Positions 1-7,819 of a stretch of 64,000 bases of DNA are shown piece after piece. Under the pieces are notes generated by a model, which worked only from the letters and a program-made list of their open reading frames with translations, made no database searches and was not told where the DNA came from. Source of the DNA: Devosia beringensis (GTDB taxonomy: Bacteria; Pseudomonadota; Alphaproteobacteria; Rhizobiales; Devosiaceae); the NCBI RefSeq assembly GCF_014926585.1, contig NZ_CP045422.1:248001-312000 (forward strand). Direction: 5' to 3'. The translations under genes and the position numbers were made by a program. Every line of letters starts with the position of its first letter. Position 1 is the first letter of the stretch.

Positions 1-130
1 GGGAACGGGCGACCTGCTCGAGTGCAGCGCCATGGGTCAGCGGGGCGCCTGCGGCAGCGCGGCTGTCGCGCAGGGCGCGGGCCTCGGATTTGAGGGTCTG
101 GATGGAGGGGGTATCGAGGGAAAACGACAT
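1..130 (-). CDS. Glyoxalase-related protein, N-terminal fragment (cut by window edge)
   Basis: This is the first 43 codons of a minus-strand gene that runs off the left edge. The start codon is the ATG whose complement lies at 128-130, and the frame stays open to base 1. The peptide begins MSFSLDTPSIQTLKSEAR and continues with a segment containing ALRDSRAAAGAPLTHG and ALEQVAR. This pattern, an LR-x(n)-G-P-L-(S/T)-H-x-x-ALE-x-(V/L)-A run, resembles the short helical domain called glyoxalase-related protein (Glyoxalase_8), which often precedes or accompanies a glyoxalase/bleomycin-resistance fold. The rest of the gene is outside the window, so catalytic residues cannot be judged. The family call rests on one short segment. 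Confidence 0.55.
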   Translation of the reverse strand, partial: MSFSLDTPSIQTLKSEARALRDSRAAAGAPLTHGAALEQVARS

Positions 131-410
131 GACAGGGTCTCTCATTTGCATGAGGCGTCTGGTGCATGGGAGCCCGCATTGCCATGAAGCGCCTCGCAAA
201 GATGAACCTGGGTTCGCTTTTGCAGAAGGGCTGGACTTCACCATCGGAATTACTTCCGGCGAGCGGCAGGTGCCAGCGACCGAAGCGGGATATGGGCGCG
301 GGGCGCGGTTTTGTCAAGGTTTTGCCCAGCGCGGATCAGTGGCTTTGATGGCGGGCATCAGCAATTAGCGTTGGGCGAAGCAGTCGGTTCGGGCTATGCG
401 CTGGCACCCC
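131..410. other. Intergenic region without recognisable gene
   Basis: The stretch lies between the divergent glyoxalase-related fragment and the TauE/SafE-type permease. Small open frames occur on both strands but none has a convincing ribosome-binding site or a recognisable product. It must hold the promoters for both flanking genes, but I see no clear sigma-70 box pair. The palindromic repeat described next begins at its right end. Confidence 0.5.
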
Positions 411-417
411 AGGATGG

Positions 418-461
418 ATCCCGGCCTGCGCCGGGATGACGCCGGCCTGCGCCGGGATGAC
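418..461. repeat. Tandem palindromic REP-like repeat (two units, 21-nt period)
   Basis: Two copies of the 20-mer CCGGCCTGCGCCGGGATGAC start at 421 and 442. The first is part of the stem ATCCCGGC-CTGC-GCCGGGAT (418-437). Read on the minus strand it would encode the VIPAQAGI peptide seen in many spurious proteobacterial annotations, a mark of a widely dispersed repeat. It ends about 20 bases before the permease start codon, so it is part of the 5' leader of that gene. Confidence 0.8.
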
Positions 462-482
462 ATCGAGGATGAGGAGAACAAG

Positions 483-1253
483 GTGATTGAAACGCTGTTC
501 CTGCTGCTGGCCGGCCTCATTGGCGGGGCGCTCAATTCGCTGGCCGGGGGTGGTTCGTTCATCGTGTTTCCGGCGCTGCTGCTGGTCGGCGTGCCGCCGG
601 TGATGGCCAATGCCTCCAATACCTTTGCCGCCCTGCCCGGCTATGCCAGCGGCGCCTATGGCTATTGGCATGCCATGGGCAAGTACAAGCATCTGCTGGT
701 GCTCTATGGCGCGGTGGCGGCGGTGTTCGGCTATATCGGGGCGGAGCTGCTGCTGGTGGTATCGGACGAACAGTTCGGGCTGGTCGTGCCCTGGCTGATG
801 GGCTTTGCCGTGCTGTTGTTTGCCTTTGGCACAAAGCTCAATGGCTTTGTCGCGGCGCGCAGCGGCGGCGGGCGCGGCATGAAGCTGGTGGGCAGCGGGC
901 TGCTTATGGCCTTCCTCGCGGCGGCCTGCGTCTATGGCGGGTTCTTCAATGCGGGCCTCGGCATATTGCTGCTGGCGTTTCTCGCCACGGCCGGGATGAC
1001 CGATATCCACGCCATGAACGGGCTCAAGCTCTATGTGTCGGCTGTGGTGGCGCTGGTGGCGGTGGCGCGGTTCGCGGTCAGCGGCTCGATCGACTGGTAT
1101 CACGGCTCGATCGCCCTGGTGGGCGTGGTGGTCGGCGGCTATCTCGCCGCGCGCAATGCGCACCACATCCCGACGCTGTGGATCCGGGTGGCGGTGATCG
1201 TCTATGGCGTGTTCATGACCGGGTATTTCTTCTGGGGCGCCTATCTGGCTTAG
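483..1253 (+). CDS. TSUP (TauE/SafE) family sulfite/anion permease
   Basis: This 256-residue inner-membrane protein consists almost entirely of hydrophobic helices, about eight of them. It opens with the GG-x-LNSLAGGGSF signature (roughly residues 11-22) of the TauE/SafE/YfcA family, and a second N-A-G-L-G-x-L repeat in the C-terminal half reflects the internal duplication of the family. Members export or import small sulfur- or carbon-containing anions, but the substrate cannot be read from the sequence. I chose the GTG at 483 because a GAGGAG ribosome site lies about 6 bases upstream and the protein then begins directly with the first helix. The upstream ATG at 396 would add a tail encoded by the palindromic repeat, which is unlikely. 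The gene appears monocistronic. Confidence 0.85.
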   Translation: MIETLFLLLAGLIGGALNSLAGGGSFIVFPALLLVGVPPVMANASNTFAALPGYASGAYGYWHAMGKYKHLLVLYGAVAAVFGYIGAELLLVVSDEQFGLVVPWLMGFAVLLFAFGTKLNGFVAARSGGGRGMKLVGSGLLMAFLAAACVYGGFFNAGLGILLLAFLATAGMTDIHAMNGLKLYVSAVVALVAVARFAVSGSIDWYHGSIALVGVVVGGYLAARNAHHIPTLWIRVAVIVYGVFMTGYFFWGAYLA

Positions 1254-1295
1254 GGCCACGATGGGGCAGATCCCCCCACCCTGCTCGATCACGGA

Positions 1296-1346
1296 CTTGG
1301 CGAGCGCCAAGCCCTATCTCGCTTCCCTCCCCACAAGGGGGAGGGA
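1296..1346. repeat. Two adjacent intergenic palindromes
   Basis: The spacer after the permease holds the stem CTTGGC-GAGC-GCCAAG (1296-1311) and the near-perfect palindrome TTCCCTCCCC / GGGGAGGGAA (1323-1332 and 1337-1346). Neither is followed by a T-tract on either strand, so they are not classical intrinsic terminators. They could stabilise mRNA 3' ends or be dispersed repeats. Confidence 0.5.
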
Positions 1347-1378
1347 AAGCTCAGGACATCTGGACAGCACGCAGCCAT

Positions 1379-1412
1379 TGTAAAGCCCTCGGGTCAAGCC
1401 CGAGGGTGACGG
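1379..1412 (-). repeat. Dispersed 34-nt palindromic repeat, copy 1
   Basis: The core is CCCTCGGG-TCAAG-CCCGAGGG (1386-1406) followed by TGACGG. A second copy at 50711-50744 matches over 34 nt with one mismatch. Copy 1 begins 26 nt beyond the stop codon of the minus-strand molybdoenzyme gene, and copy 2 has the same position and orientation relative to guaB. It would form an 8-bp hairpin in the mRNA 3' end. Confidence 0.85.
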
Positions 1413-1437
1413 GCGATGGGTGGCACGGCCGCCTGCC

Positions 1438-3537
1438 CTAGTGCATCTCCGCCGGCCGGAGCCAGACGGCGGTATCGTGATAGACGGTGCCGCCAAAGGG
1501 GGGCGCCGGGGTGGCGCTGGTGAGGGTGTTGATGCCCCTGCCGGTGCGATGGGAGCGGTTCTTGTGCAGGCCTTCGGCGATCAGCACACCCGTAGGCAGG
1601 CCGGGACGGATGCGGGCGGTGAGATCAACGCTACCGCGGTGGTTACCCACGGTGACGAACTGGCCATCAATGATGCCGAGCCGCAGAGCATCCTCGGGAT
1701 GGATGAAGACGGAGGGCACGCCCTCACGCTTCTGGCTGCCCGGGGTTTCGTTGAAGGTTGAATTGAGGAAGCCGCGCGCCGGGCTGGTGGCAAGGCGGAA
1801 CGGGTGTTCCGGCGTGGCGGCCTCGGTAATGGCCCAATGGTCGGCAAAGCGCGGCATGTCGGCGGGATCGCAGGCCCATTGATAGCCCTTCTTGGCCGCG
1901 GTTCCGGCCCAGTTGGGGGCGAAGCGGAAGCGCTTGTCGGGCCAGGCGAAACCATCGGCAAACCGGGCCACCGCATCGGGGCGTTCGCGATCGACAAAGC
2001 CCGTCTGTTCGACGGTTTCGAGGCTCGGGTAGTTGGAGCGCTGGAAGGTGTCGGCGATGACCTCGAGGTCGGTGGCGTGGAAGCTTGGATCGGTCAGCCC
2101 CAGGCGCAAGGCCAGGGCGTTGATGACTTCGTGGTTGGAGCGGGTTTCGCCGGGGCGGGTGATGACGGCGGGGCCATAGAGCACGCGGGTATGGCCACCG
2201 CGGGTGTAATAGTCGTTGTGTTCAAGGAACATGGTGGCGGGCAGGACAATATCGGCCAGCTCGGCCGTTTCGGTCATGAACTGCTCGTGCACGACGAGGA
2301 AAAGGTCCTCGCGCGCCAGGCCCGCGCGCACCAGAGCCTGTTCGGGCGCGACCGAGGCGGGATTGGTGTTCTGCACGATCATGGCCTTGACCGGGCCGCC
2401 ACCTTTGAGCGCCCTGGCGTCGCCGGTGAGGACCGGGCCGATTTCGGACATGTCGAGCCAGCGCGGCTCACCCTTTTGCATTGTCGCGCCGGTCAGGCGG
2501 GACTTGTCGAGCGCCCAGGTGCCGGAATTGGAATGGAAGGCGCCGCCGCCGCGATGCTGCCAGGCGCCGGTCATGGCCGGGATGCAGAGCGCGGCATGCA
2601 TGGCGGTGGCGCCGTTGCGCTGGCGGGTAAAGCCGTAGCCAAGACGGAAATAGGAGCGCGGCGTGGTGCCGACGAGATGGGCGAAGGCGGTGATCTCGGC
2701 CACGGTCAGGCCCGTGATGTCGGCGGCCCATTCGGGCGTCTTGCCCACCAGATGGGCCTGGAAATCGGGGCCGAAATCGGTGTATTTTTCTATATAGGCG
2801 CGGTCAGCCAGGCCATCGCGCAGCAGGATATGCATGACGGCAACGGCGAGGGCGCCGTCGGTGCCGGGGCGCAGCACGAGGCCGAGATCGGCCTGGGCCA
2901 TGGTGGCGGTCTCATAGATGTCGATGACCACCACCTTGGCGCCGCGTTCCTTGCGGGCGCGCATGGCGTGGGTCATCACATTGACCTGGGTATGGACCGC
3001 ATTGGTGCCCCAGATGACGACGCAATCGCTTTCGGCCATCTGCTCGGGATTGACGCCGCCCAGCATGCCGGTGCCGGCGATGTAGCCCGGCCAGGCGGTG
3101 CCGGTGCAGATGGTATCATATTGGCGGGAATAGCCCTTGGAGGCGCGCAGGCGATCGATGCCGTCGCGCTGCACATGGCCCATGGTGCCAGCATAGTAAT
3201 AGGGCCAGATGGCTTCGGCGCCGTGCTCGGCCTCGATGCTGGCGAAGCGCGCGGCAATCTCGTCGAGCGCCTCGTCCCAGGAGATGGGGGCGAACTGGCC
3301 GCTGCCCTTGGGGCCGATGCGGCGCATAGGCTGGGTCAGGCGCTCGGGATGGTGCACGCGCTCGGCATAGCGGGCGACCTTTTCGCAGATGACGCCGGCG
3401 GTATAGGGGTCGTCCTTGGCGCCGCGCACGCGGCCAATGGTCTGGTTGTCGAGGAGCTCGACGTCGAGCGCGCAGGCCGAGGGGCAATCGTGCGGGCAGA
3501 CCGAGCGGACGGTGCGAAGGGCGATGGGCTGGTTCAT
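1438..3537 (-). CDS. Molybdopterin-dependent oxidoreductase with N-terminal [4Fe-4S] cluster
   Basis: This 699-residue protein belongs to the bis-MGD molybdoenzyme superfamily (DMSO reductase / formate dehydrogenase type). The [4Fe-4S] ligands C14, C18, C22 and C51 sit in the CPHDCPSAC and VICEK motifs. A long molybdopterin-binding domain and a C-terminal dinucleotide-binding domain with N-H-R-G-S and an ATP-E/G-like region follow. There is no twin-arginine signal, so it should act in the cytoplasm. No Fe-S electron-transfer subunit, membrane anchor or FdhD/FdhE-type maturation gene lies beside it, so its redox partner and substrate are unknown. The start is the ATG complementary to 3535-3537. 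It is single-gene on its strand, with a palindromic repeat just past the stop. Confidence 0.85.
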   Translation of the reverse strand: MNQPIALRTVRSVCPHDCPSACALDVELLDNQTIGRVRGAKDDPYTAGVICEKVARYAERVHHPERLTQPMRRIGPKGSGQFAPISWDEALDEIAARFASIEAEHGAEAIWPYYYAGTMGHVQRDGIDRLRASKGYSRQYDTICTGTAWPGYIAGTGMLGGVNPEQMAESDCVVIWGTNAVHTQVNVMTHAMRARKERGAKVVVIDIYETATMAQADLGLVLRPGTDGALAVAVMHILLRDGLADRAYIEKYTDFGPDFQAHLVGKTPEWAADITGLTVAEITAFAHLVGTTPRSYFRLGYGFTRQRNGATAMHAALCIPAMTGAWQHRGGGAFHSNSGTWALDKSRLTGATMQKGEPRWLDMSEIGPVLTGDARALKGGGPVKAMIVQNTNPASVAPEQALVRAGLAREDLFLVVHEQFMTETAELADIVLPATMFLEHNDYYTRGGHTRVLYGPAVITRPGETRSNHEVINALALRLGLTDPSFHATDLEVIADTFQRSNYPSLETVEQTGFVDRERPDAVARFADGFAWPDKRFRFAPNWAGTAAKKGYQWACDPADMPRFADHWAITEAATPEHPFRLATSPARGFLNSTFNETPGSQKREGVPSVFIHPEDALRLGIIDGQFVTVGNHRGSVDLTARIRPGLPTGVLIAEGLHKNRSHRTGRGINTLTSATPAPPFGGTVYHDTAVWLRPAEMH

Positions 3538-3729
3538 GGCGACAGGATAGCGGAGGCGCGGGGCTGGCTCAAACGAATTGGGGTGATGACCGCGATCGGC
3601 AGCGTGAATGGTGTGCCGGGGCCGGTGTAGACGGGGCCAAGACGGCCATTAACGACGATCGCATCGCCATTATGGTAAACACTTCGTAAACGTGCCAGTA
3701 TGCTGTTGTCATTGCTTGGGGAACTGTAA

Positions 3730-4203
3730 ATGGCAGACCTGAACACGCAGCTTGCGCGCGCAGTAAAGACCAGCGCGATCTATGATCTTGCCACCTGCCT
3801 GCCGCTGGCCTTGCCCGGTGTCGCCGGGCTCTACCTGATCGTGCTCGATACACTCAACGGCGCGGCCGGGCTGGGCGGCCAGGTTGGCGAACTGTCGCCG
3901 CTGGCGATGATGTTCGTCAATTTCCTCGGCTCGCTGATCTCGATCTGGGCCGTGATACGGCTGATCAATCCGAGCTGGGCCAATGGGCTGACCGACATAG
4001 CGGTACGGACCCTGTTCTCCATTGCCATGCTCAACGCCATATTCAACGGCGTGCCGGGTCTGATCAGCGTGCTCTGGGTCTGTGAAATGGTGCTGCTGCT
4101 GGGACAGGCCTATTTCGTCCATCGCGTGTGGAGCACGCAGCATGCGGCAAGCCTGCGCTCGCTGCGCGTTCCCGGGTTCCGGGGACAGGTCCCCGCCGAG
4201 TAA
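3730..4203 (+). CDS. Membrane protein of unknown function
   Basis: I do not recognise this 157-residue protein. It has a short charged N-terminus (MADLNTQLARAVK) and then about four hydrophobic helices (roughly residues 22-44, 55-78, 90-110 and 112-130), and it ends with a basic, glycine- and proline-containing tail. A GGGGAAC ribosome site 5 bases before the ATG supports the start. It is transcribed divergently from the molybdoenzyme gene across a 190-bp spacer and convergently towards the next membrane protein. Its overall pattern suggests a small integral inner-membrane protein. No catalytic motif is visible. Confidence 0.6.
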   Translation: MADLNTQLARAVKTSAIYDLATCLPLALPGVAGLYLIVLDTLNGAAGLGGQVGELSPLAMMFVNFLGSLISIWAVIRLINPSWANGLTDIAVRTLFSIAMLNAIFNGVPGLISVLWVCEMVLLLGQAYFVHRVWSTQHAASLRSLRVPGFRGQVPAE

Positions 4204-4228
4204 TCCGCCGGATCACCCTGCCCGCGCG

Positions 4229-4855
4229 CTACAGTGTAGCGAAGGCCTTTGTCGACGTCTCGGCATTGCGGCGGGCGCGGTTGCTGGCATGAAGGGCGAG
4301 CTGGGCGGCGCCGGCGTGGAACTGGGAAAAGGTGACGCGCCGGGAATCTTGGGTAGCGATGGTGATGCCGCGCCAATTGGGGCGGACTGCACGCACATCC
4401 GACCAGGCCAGGCTGGTGACGCGGCCCAGCGCGGAGCGATGCTCCACCAGTTGATGGTTCCAGCGTACCCGGGTGAACAAGCCGCCCAGGCCGATGCCGA
4501 AGGCCCCGCCGCCGAGCAGCAGCGCGGCCAGGAAGGTAGCAATCATCTGGGTGGCCGGCGCATGCTTGGCTCCGCCAATGACGATCACGGCCGACATGAG
4601 CACGATTGCCAGAGCCGCTGCGCCATAGCAGGCGAAATACTCTACCGGAGCCGGACGGAGTTCGGACCAGCCATCGATATGCACCGCCTCCTCGCTCTGC
4701 AGCAGACGCAGCGCCAGAAAGGCGGCATAGCCGAAGGCCACCACGCCCGCAGCGCGGGCCAGCGGCAGGCCGGCGGCAAAGGGAACATATTTGAGAAGAA
4801 CAAGAAGTCCGATAATCGTCAGTGGCACAGCCACTTCCTGCCAGCGTAAAGGCAC
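4229..4855 (-). CDS. Membrane protein with C-terminal PH-like domain, function unknown
   Basis: This is a 208-residue protein when started at the GTG complementary to 4853-4855, which has a GGAGAG ribosome site 5 bases upstream. A longer frame reaching 4963 would add a basic, non-hydrophobic leader and is less likely. Four hydrophobic helices occupy roughly residues 8-30, 33-50, 75-98 and 103-130. They are followed by a soluble segment containing SDVRAVRPNWRGITIAT-like beta strands, which resembles bacterial PH-like domains found after transmembrane segments. The resemblance is by pattern only. It faces the neighbouring unknown membrane gene with 25 bp between the stop codons. Confidence 0.55.
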   Translation of the reverse strand: MPLRWQEVAVPLTIIGLLVLLKYVPFAAGLPLARAAGVVAFGYAAFLALRLLQSEEAVHIDGWSELRPAPVEYFACYGAAALAIVLMSAVIVIGGAKHAPATQMIATFLAALLLGGGAFGIGLGGLFTRVRWNHQLVEHRSALGRVTSLAWSDVRAVRPNWRGITIATQDSRRVTFSQFHAGAAQLALHASNRARRNAETSTKAFATL

Positions 4856-5171
4856 TACTGCTCTCCAATATCTGCGGCCGGTGACGCGGGACGGCGATGT
4901 GGATGGCCGAATCTTAGCAAGGCAAAGTGATTTGGCTATTGAGAATTTTGCGCCACTGGCCAATCGGCCGGCCGCAGCGGCGCAAAAGGCACAGGGATGA
5001 TGGTGCAGGCCAGGTGGCAGACTGATTCCACCGCCGGCCGCAAAGTATTGAAATTTATGCGGAAATGACGTCGACTGGCCTGGCGAGGAGTCAGAAGAAC
5101 CCGGATCATGCTGACATCGCCTGTCAGGTCATTGTGATGGTCTTGGCCACCTCAGCACGGAGACGACAGCG
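4856..5171. other. Intergenic region with one 42-nt inverted repeat
   Basis: This divergent spacer separates the minus-strand membrane gene from the DUF1801 gene. The one clear structure is TTTTGCGCC (4946-4954) paired with GGCGCAAAA (4979-4987), enclosing a second CTGGCC/GGCCGG pairing. The T and A runs are on the wrong sides for an intrinsic terminator. No small gene or convincing promoter was found. Confidence 0.45.
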
Positions 5172-5576
5172 ATGATGCCTGCCATTGCCGACGCATTTGC
5201 CCGCTATCCGGACGCGACGAGAGATGAACTGCTGAGCCTGCGGTCGCTGATCCTTGACACCGCAGCGGGCATGCCAGGCGTTGGAGCGCTGGAAGAGACG
5301 CTGAAATGGGGCCAGGTGAGTTACCTGACGAGCCAGAGCGGCAGCGGCACGACGATCCGCATCGATCACGACAAGCTCAGCGGACGGCCGGCGCTCTATG
5401 TAAACTGCAAGACCGATCTGGTGAGCCGGTACCGGACGCTTTATCCGGACGCGTTCGACTACCAGGGCGATCGGGCCGTGGTGCTGTCTGCCGGTGCCGA
5501 TGCTGACGCGCTGCGGCATGTGGTGGCGCTGGCATTGACCTATCACGCCGCCAAGAAGACCGGCGGGCGGCCATAA
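5172..5576 (+). CDS. DUF1801 domain-containing protein
   Basis: This 134-residue soluble protein has the DUF1801 (YdhG-like) pattern: an N-terminal helix with L-R-x-L-I-L, then E-x-x-K-W-G-x-x-S-Y (about residues 38-49), strands TTIRIDH and YVNCKTDLV, and a final helix. Members are small single-domain proteins of unknown biochemical role in many bacteria. Two consecutive ATG codons (5172 and 5175) could both serve, with a weak GGAGAC ribosome site upstream. The gene stands alone and ends close to the helicase terminator on the opposite strand. Confidence 0.75.
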   Translation: MMPAIADAFARYPDATRDELLSLRSLILDTAAGMPGVGALEETLKWGQVSYLTSQSGSGTTIRIDHDKLSGRPALYVNCKTDLVSRYRTLYPDAFDYQGDRAVVLSAGADADALRHVVALALTYHAAKKTGGRP

Positions 5577-5604
5577 AAAAACGGGGCGGCCTGAGCCACC
5601 CCGT
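5576..5604 (-). terminator. Intrinsic terminator of the DEAD-box helicase gene
   Basis: On the minus strand ACGGGGTGG pairs with CCGCCCCGT (one mismatch, loop CTCAGG) and is followed by seven T residues. On the plus strand the T-run would precede the hairpin, so it works for the minus-strand helicase gene ending at 5627. Confidence 0.75.
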
Positions 5605-5626
5605 CCGTCTCAAAACTGTCGCCGCG

Positions 5627-7606
5627 TCAGATCTGCGGCTTGCGCTTGGCCTTGTGGTCCTTCTTGACCGGCTTGCTGCCGTCGGCAGGCTTGGCGGCCC
5701 ATTTGGGCTTGCCCTTGTCCTTGCTCGGCGGCGCCTTGGTTACCTTGGGCGCGCGCGGCTTGTCATAGTCGGGCTTGGGCGGCCGTGGCTTGTCGGCATC
5801 GGGGCTCCAGCCGGTGCTGGGTGGGGCTTCGAGATCGTCCGGGCGCAGGCCAGCCGAACCGTAGCGCGCCTGGCGATCAGCCCGCTCGGGGCGCGGCGCA
5901 TCAGGATCGTAGCGTTCGACCGGACCGGGCGGGCGGCGCTGCGACGGCGGGGGACCGGCCGGACGCTCGCCCGGACCGTCGACCGCGGTGATGGTGACAC
6001 CCTTTTCGCCCGAGCCATTCTTGGTGATGCTACGCAGGAAGGCATCGGCCTTGGGCGCGGCCACCTCGAAGATGGATTCGGTATCGAAGATGCGGATCGA
6101 GCCAATGGCAGTCTTGGTGACGTCGCCGGCCTTGCACAGCATGGGCAGGATCCAGCGCGGCTCGGCGCGCTGCTTGCGGCCGACATTGACCTTGAACCAG
6201 GTGCCACCCTCGAAGCGTTCGCGGCTGCGGGGATCGCTGTCGCCGGGCTTGCCGGCCACCGGGTTTTCGGTGACGTCCTCGGGGGAGGGACGCGAGGCCA
6301 GCTGCTGGCGCAGATAGGCGGCGGCAATGGCTTCCACGGAATGGCGCGCCATCAGCTGAGCGACGAATTCGATCTCTTCCTCGCCCGAAGGCGGGGCCAG
6401 CGCGGCCGCGCTCAGAATGCCTTCGCGGTAGCGGGCGTCGATCTCGGCGGCGGTGGGCGGCGCCATATTGGTGACGTCGAGCTTGGCCGTGCGCAGGATG
6501 CGCTGGGCCACAGCCCGGCGGTGCATCGGGGTGATGATGACGCAGGTGCCCTTGCGCCCTGCCCGGCCGGTACGGCCCGAGCGGTGCAGCAGGGTATCGG
6601 GATTGGTGGGCAGATCGGCGTGGATCACCAGGTCGAGATTGGGCAGATCGATGCCGCGGGCGGCCACGTCGGTGGCCACGCAGATGCGGGCGCGGCCATC
6701 ACGCATGGACTGCAGCGCATTGGTGCGCTCGGCCTGGCTGAGTTCACCCGAGAGGGTCACGACGTCGAAGCCGCGATTGTGCAGGCGGGCCGACAGATGC
6801 TTGACGCCTTCACGGGTGGAGGCAAAAACGATGGTATTGGCGGCCTCGAAGTAGAGCAGCGTGTTGATGATGGCGTTTTCGCGCTCATTGGCGGGCACCA
6901 GCATCAGCTTGTAGTCGATATCGGCATGCTGCTCGCCGCCGCTGGTGGCGGCAACGCGCAGCGCATTGCGCTGGAAGGTCTTGGCCAGCTGGGCAATGGG
7001 CTTGGGCACGGTGGCCGAGAACAGCAGGGTGCGGCGATCTTCGGGGGCGGCGTCGAGGATGAATTCGAGATCCTCGCGGAAACCCAGGTCGAGCATTTCG
7101 TCGGCCTCGTCGAGCACGACGGCACGCAGCGACGACATGTCGAGGGCGCCACGGGTGATGTGATCGCGCAGGCGGCCGGGGGTGCCTACGACGAAGTGCA
7201 CGCCCCGCTCAAGCGCACGGCGTTCGGTGCGGGCATCCATGCCGCCGACACAGGTGGCCATGCGGGCGCCGGTCTCGGCGTAGAGCCATTCGAGTTCGCG
7301 CTGGACCTGGAGGGCCAGTTCGCGGGTCGGGGCGATCAGCAGCGCCAGCGGGGCGCCGGTTTCGGTGAAGCGTTCGGCGTCGCCCAGCAGGGTGGCGGCG
7401 ATGGCCATGCCGAAGGCGACGGTCTTGCCGGAGCCGGTCTGGGCGGAAACGAGCAGGTCGCGGCCGGCGGTCTCATCTTCGATGATGGCCGACTGCACGG
7501 GGGTCAGGGTCTCGTAACCCTTGGCGGCGAGGGCACGAGCGAGCGGGGGAGAAATGGTTTCAGGCAGGGACAATGGGTATCTTTCGGATGGGGTGAGAAC
7601 CCCCAC
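5627..7606 (-). CDS. DEAD-box ATP-dependent RNA helicase (DeaD/CsdA-like)
   Basis: This 659-residue RNA helicase probably acts in ribosome assembly or mRNA turnover at low temperature. It has a Q-motif near residue 35, Walker A AQTGSGKT (55-62), PTRELALQ (93-100), TPGR (142-145), DEAD (166-169), SAT (197-199) and the C-terminal HRSGRTGRAG motif near 345. A DbpA-type RNA-binding domain follows (about 470-550). The tail of about 110 residues is rich in K, P, R and D and should be disordered. The annotated start is a GTG with GGGGAGG upstream. A TTG 11 codons later (LSLPETISPP) is an alternative. An intrinsic terminator follows the gene. Confidence 0.9.
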   Translation of the reverse strand: MGVLTPSERYPLSLPETISPPLARALAAKGYETLTPVQSAIIEDETAGRDLLVSAQTGSGKTVAFGMAIAATLLGDAERFTETGAPLALLIAPTRELALQVQRELEWLYAETGARMATCVGGMDARTERRALERGVHFVVGTPGRLRDHITRGALDMSSLRAVVLDEADEMLDLGFREDLEFILDAAPEDRRTLLFSATVPKPIAQLAKTFQRNALRVAATSGGEQHADIDYKLMLVPANERENAIINTLLYFEAANTIVFASTREGVKHLSARLHNRGFDVVTLSGELSQAERTNALQSMRDGRARICVATDVAARGIDLPNLDLVIHADLPTNPDTLLHRSGRTGRAGRKGTCVIITPMHRRAVAQRILRTAKLDVTNMAPPTAAEIDARYREGILSAAALAPPSGEEEIEFVAQLMARHSVEAIAAAYLRQQLASRPSPEDVTENPVAGKPGDSDPRSRERFEGGTWFKVNVGRKQRAEPRWILPMLCKAGDVTKTAIGSIRIFDTESIFEVAAPKADAFLRSITKNGSGEKGVTITAVDGPGERPAGPPPSQRRPPGPVERYDPDAPRPERADRQARYGSAGLRPDDLEAPPSTGWSPDADKPRPPKPDYDKPRAPKVTKAPPSKDKGKPKWAAKPADGSKPVKKDHKAKRKPQI

Positions 7607-7677
7607 CCGGGCCTCCCCTTGATGGTCGGGAGGGCGGCAAGGAGTTCTGAAGTTGGTGCACTATAGCACAAACAAGC

Positions 7678-7702
7678 AAAAAAGGCCGCCCGGCGGGCGA
7701 CC
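7678..7702 (-). terminator. Intrinsic terminator downstream of ndk
   Basis: On the minus strand GGTCGCCC pairs with GGGCGGCC (loop GCC, one G-T pair) and is followed by TTTTTT. It lies between ndk and the helicase gene, so the two are separate transcripts. Confidence 0.75.
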
Positions 7703-7750
7703 TAAGGGTCAGTGCGCGTTGCGAGGCCGGTCCGGCCCTTGGCAAGCTTC

Positions 7751-7800
7751 AGGGCGTTCGCCCTTCAAATCGCTCCACTGGAACGATTTTCCGGCCGGCG
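7751..7800. repeat. Palindromic intergenic repeat element
   Basis: Three palindromes follow one another: AGGGCG-TT-CGCCCT (7751-7764), AAATCGCTCCA-C-TGGAACGATTT (7767-7789, one mismatch) and CCGGCCGG (7791-7798). The middle motif resembles intergenic repeats I associate with Hyphomicrobiales genomes. It lies in the 3' region of ndk. There is only one copy in this window. Confidence 0.6.
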
Positions 7801-7819
7801 AAGCGCCAGCCGTCGGGCC

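Noticed and set aside
421..461. Direct repeat resembling a minimal CRISPR array
   Set aside because: Only two copies one base apart, no spacers, palindromic REP-type sequence, and no cas genes nearby.
336..1310. 324-codon minus-strand frame including a VIPAQAGI segment
   Set aside because: It lies opposite the permease gene and its end is encoded by the palindromic repeat, a classic source of false gene calls.
1804..3630. 608-codon open frame on the plus strand opposite the molybdoenzyme gene
   Set aside because: It mirrors the GC-rich minus-strand gene, has no recognisable domain, and the minus-strand product has full family motifs.
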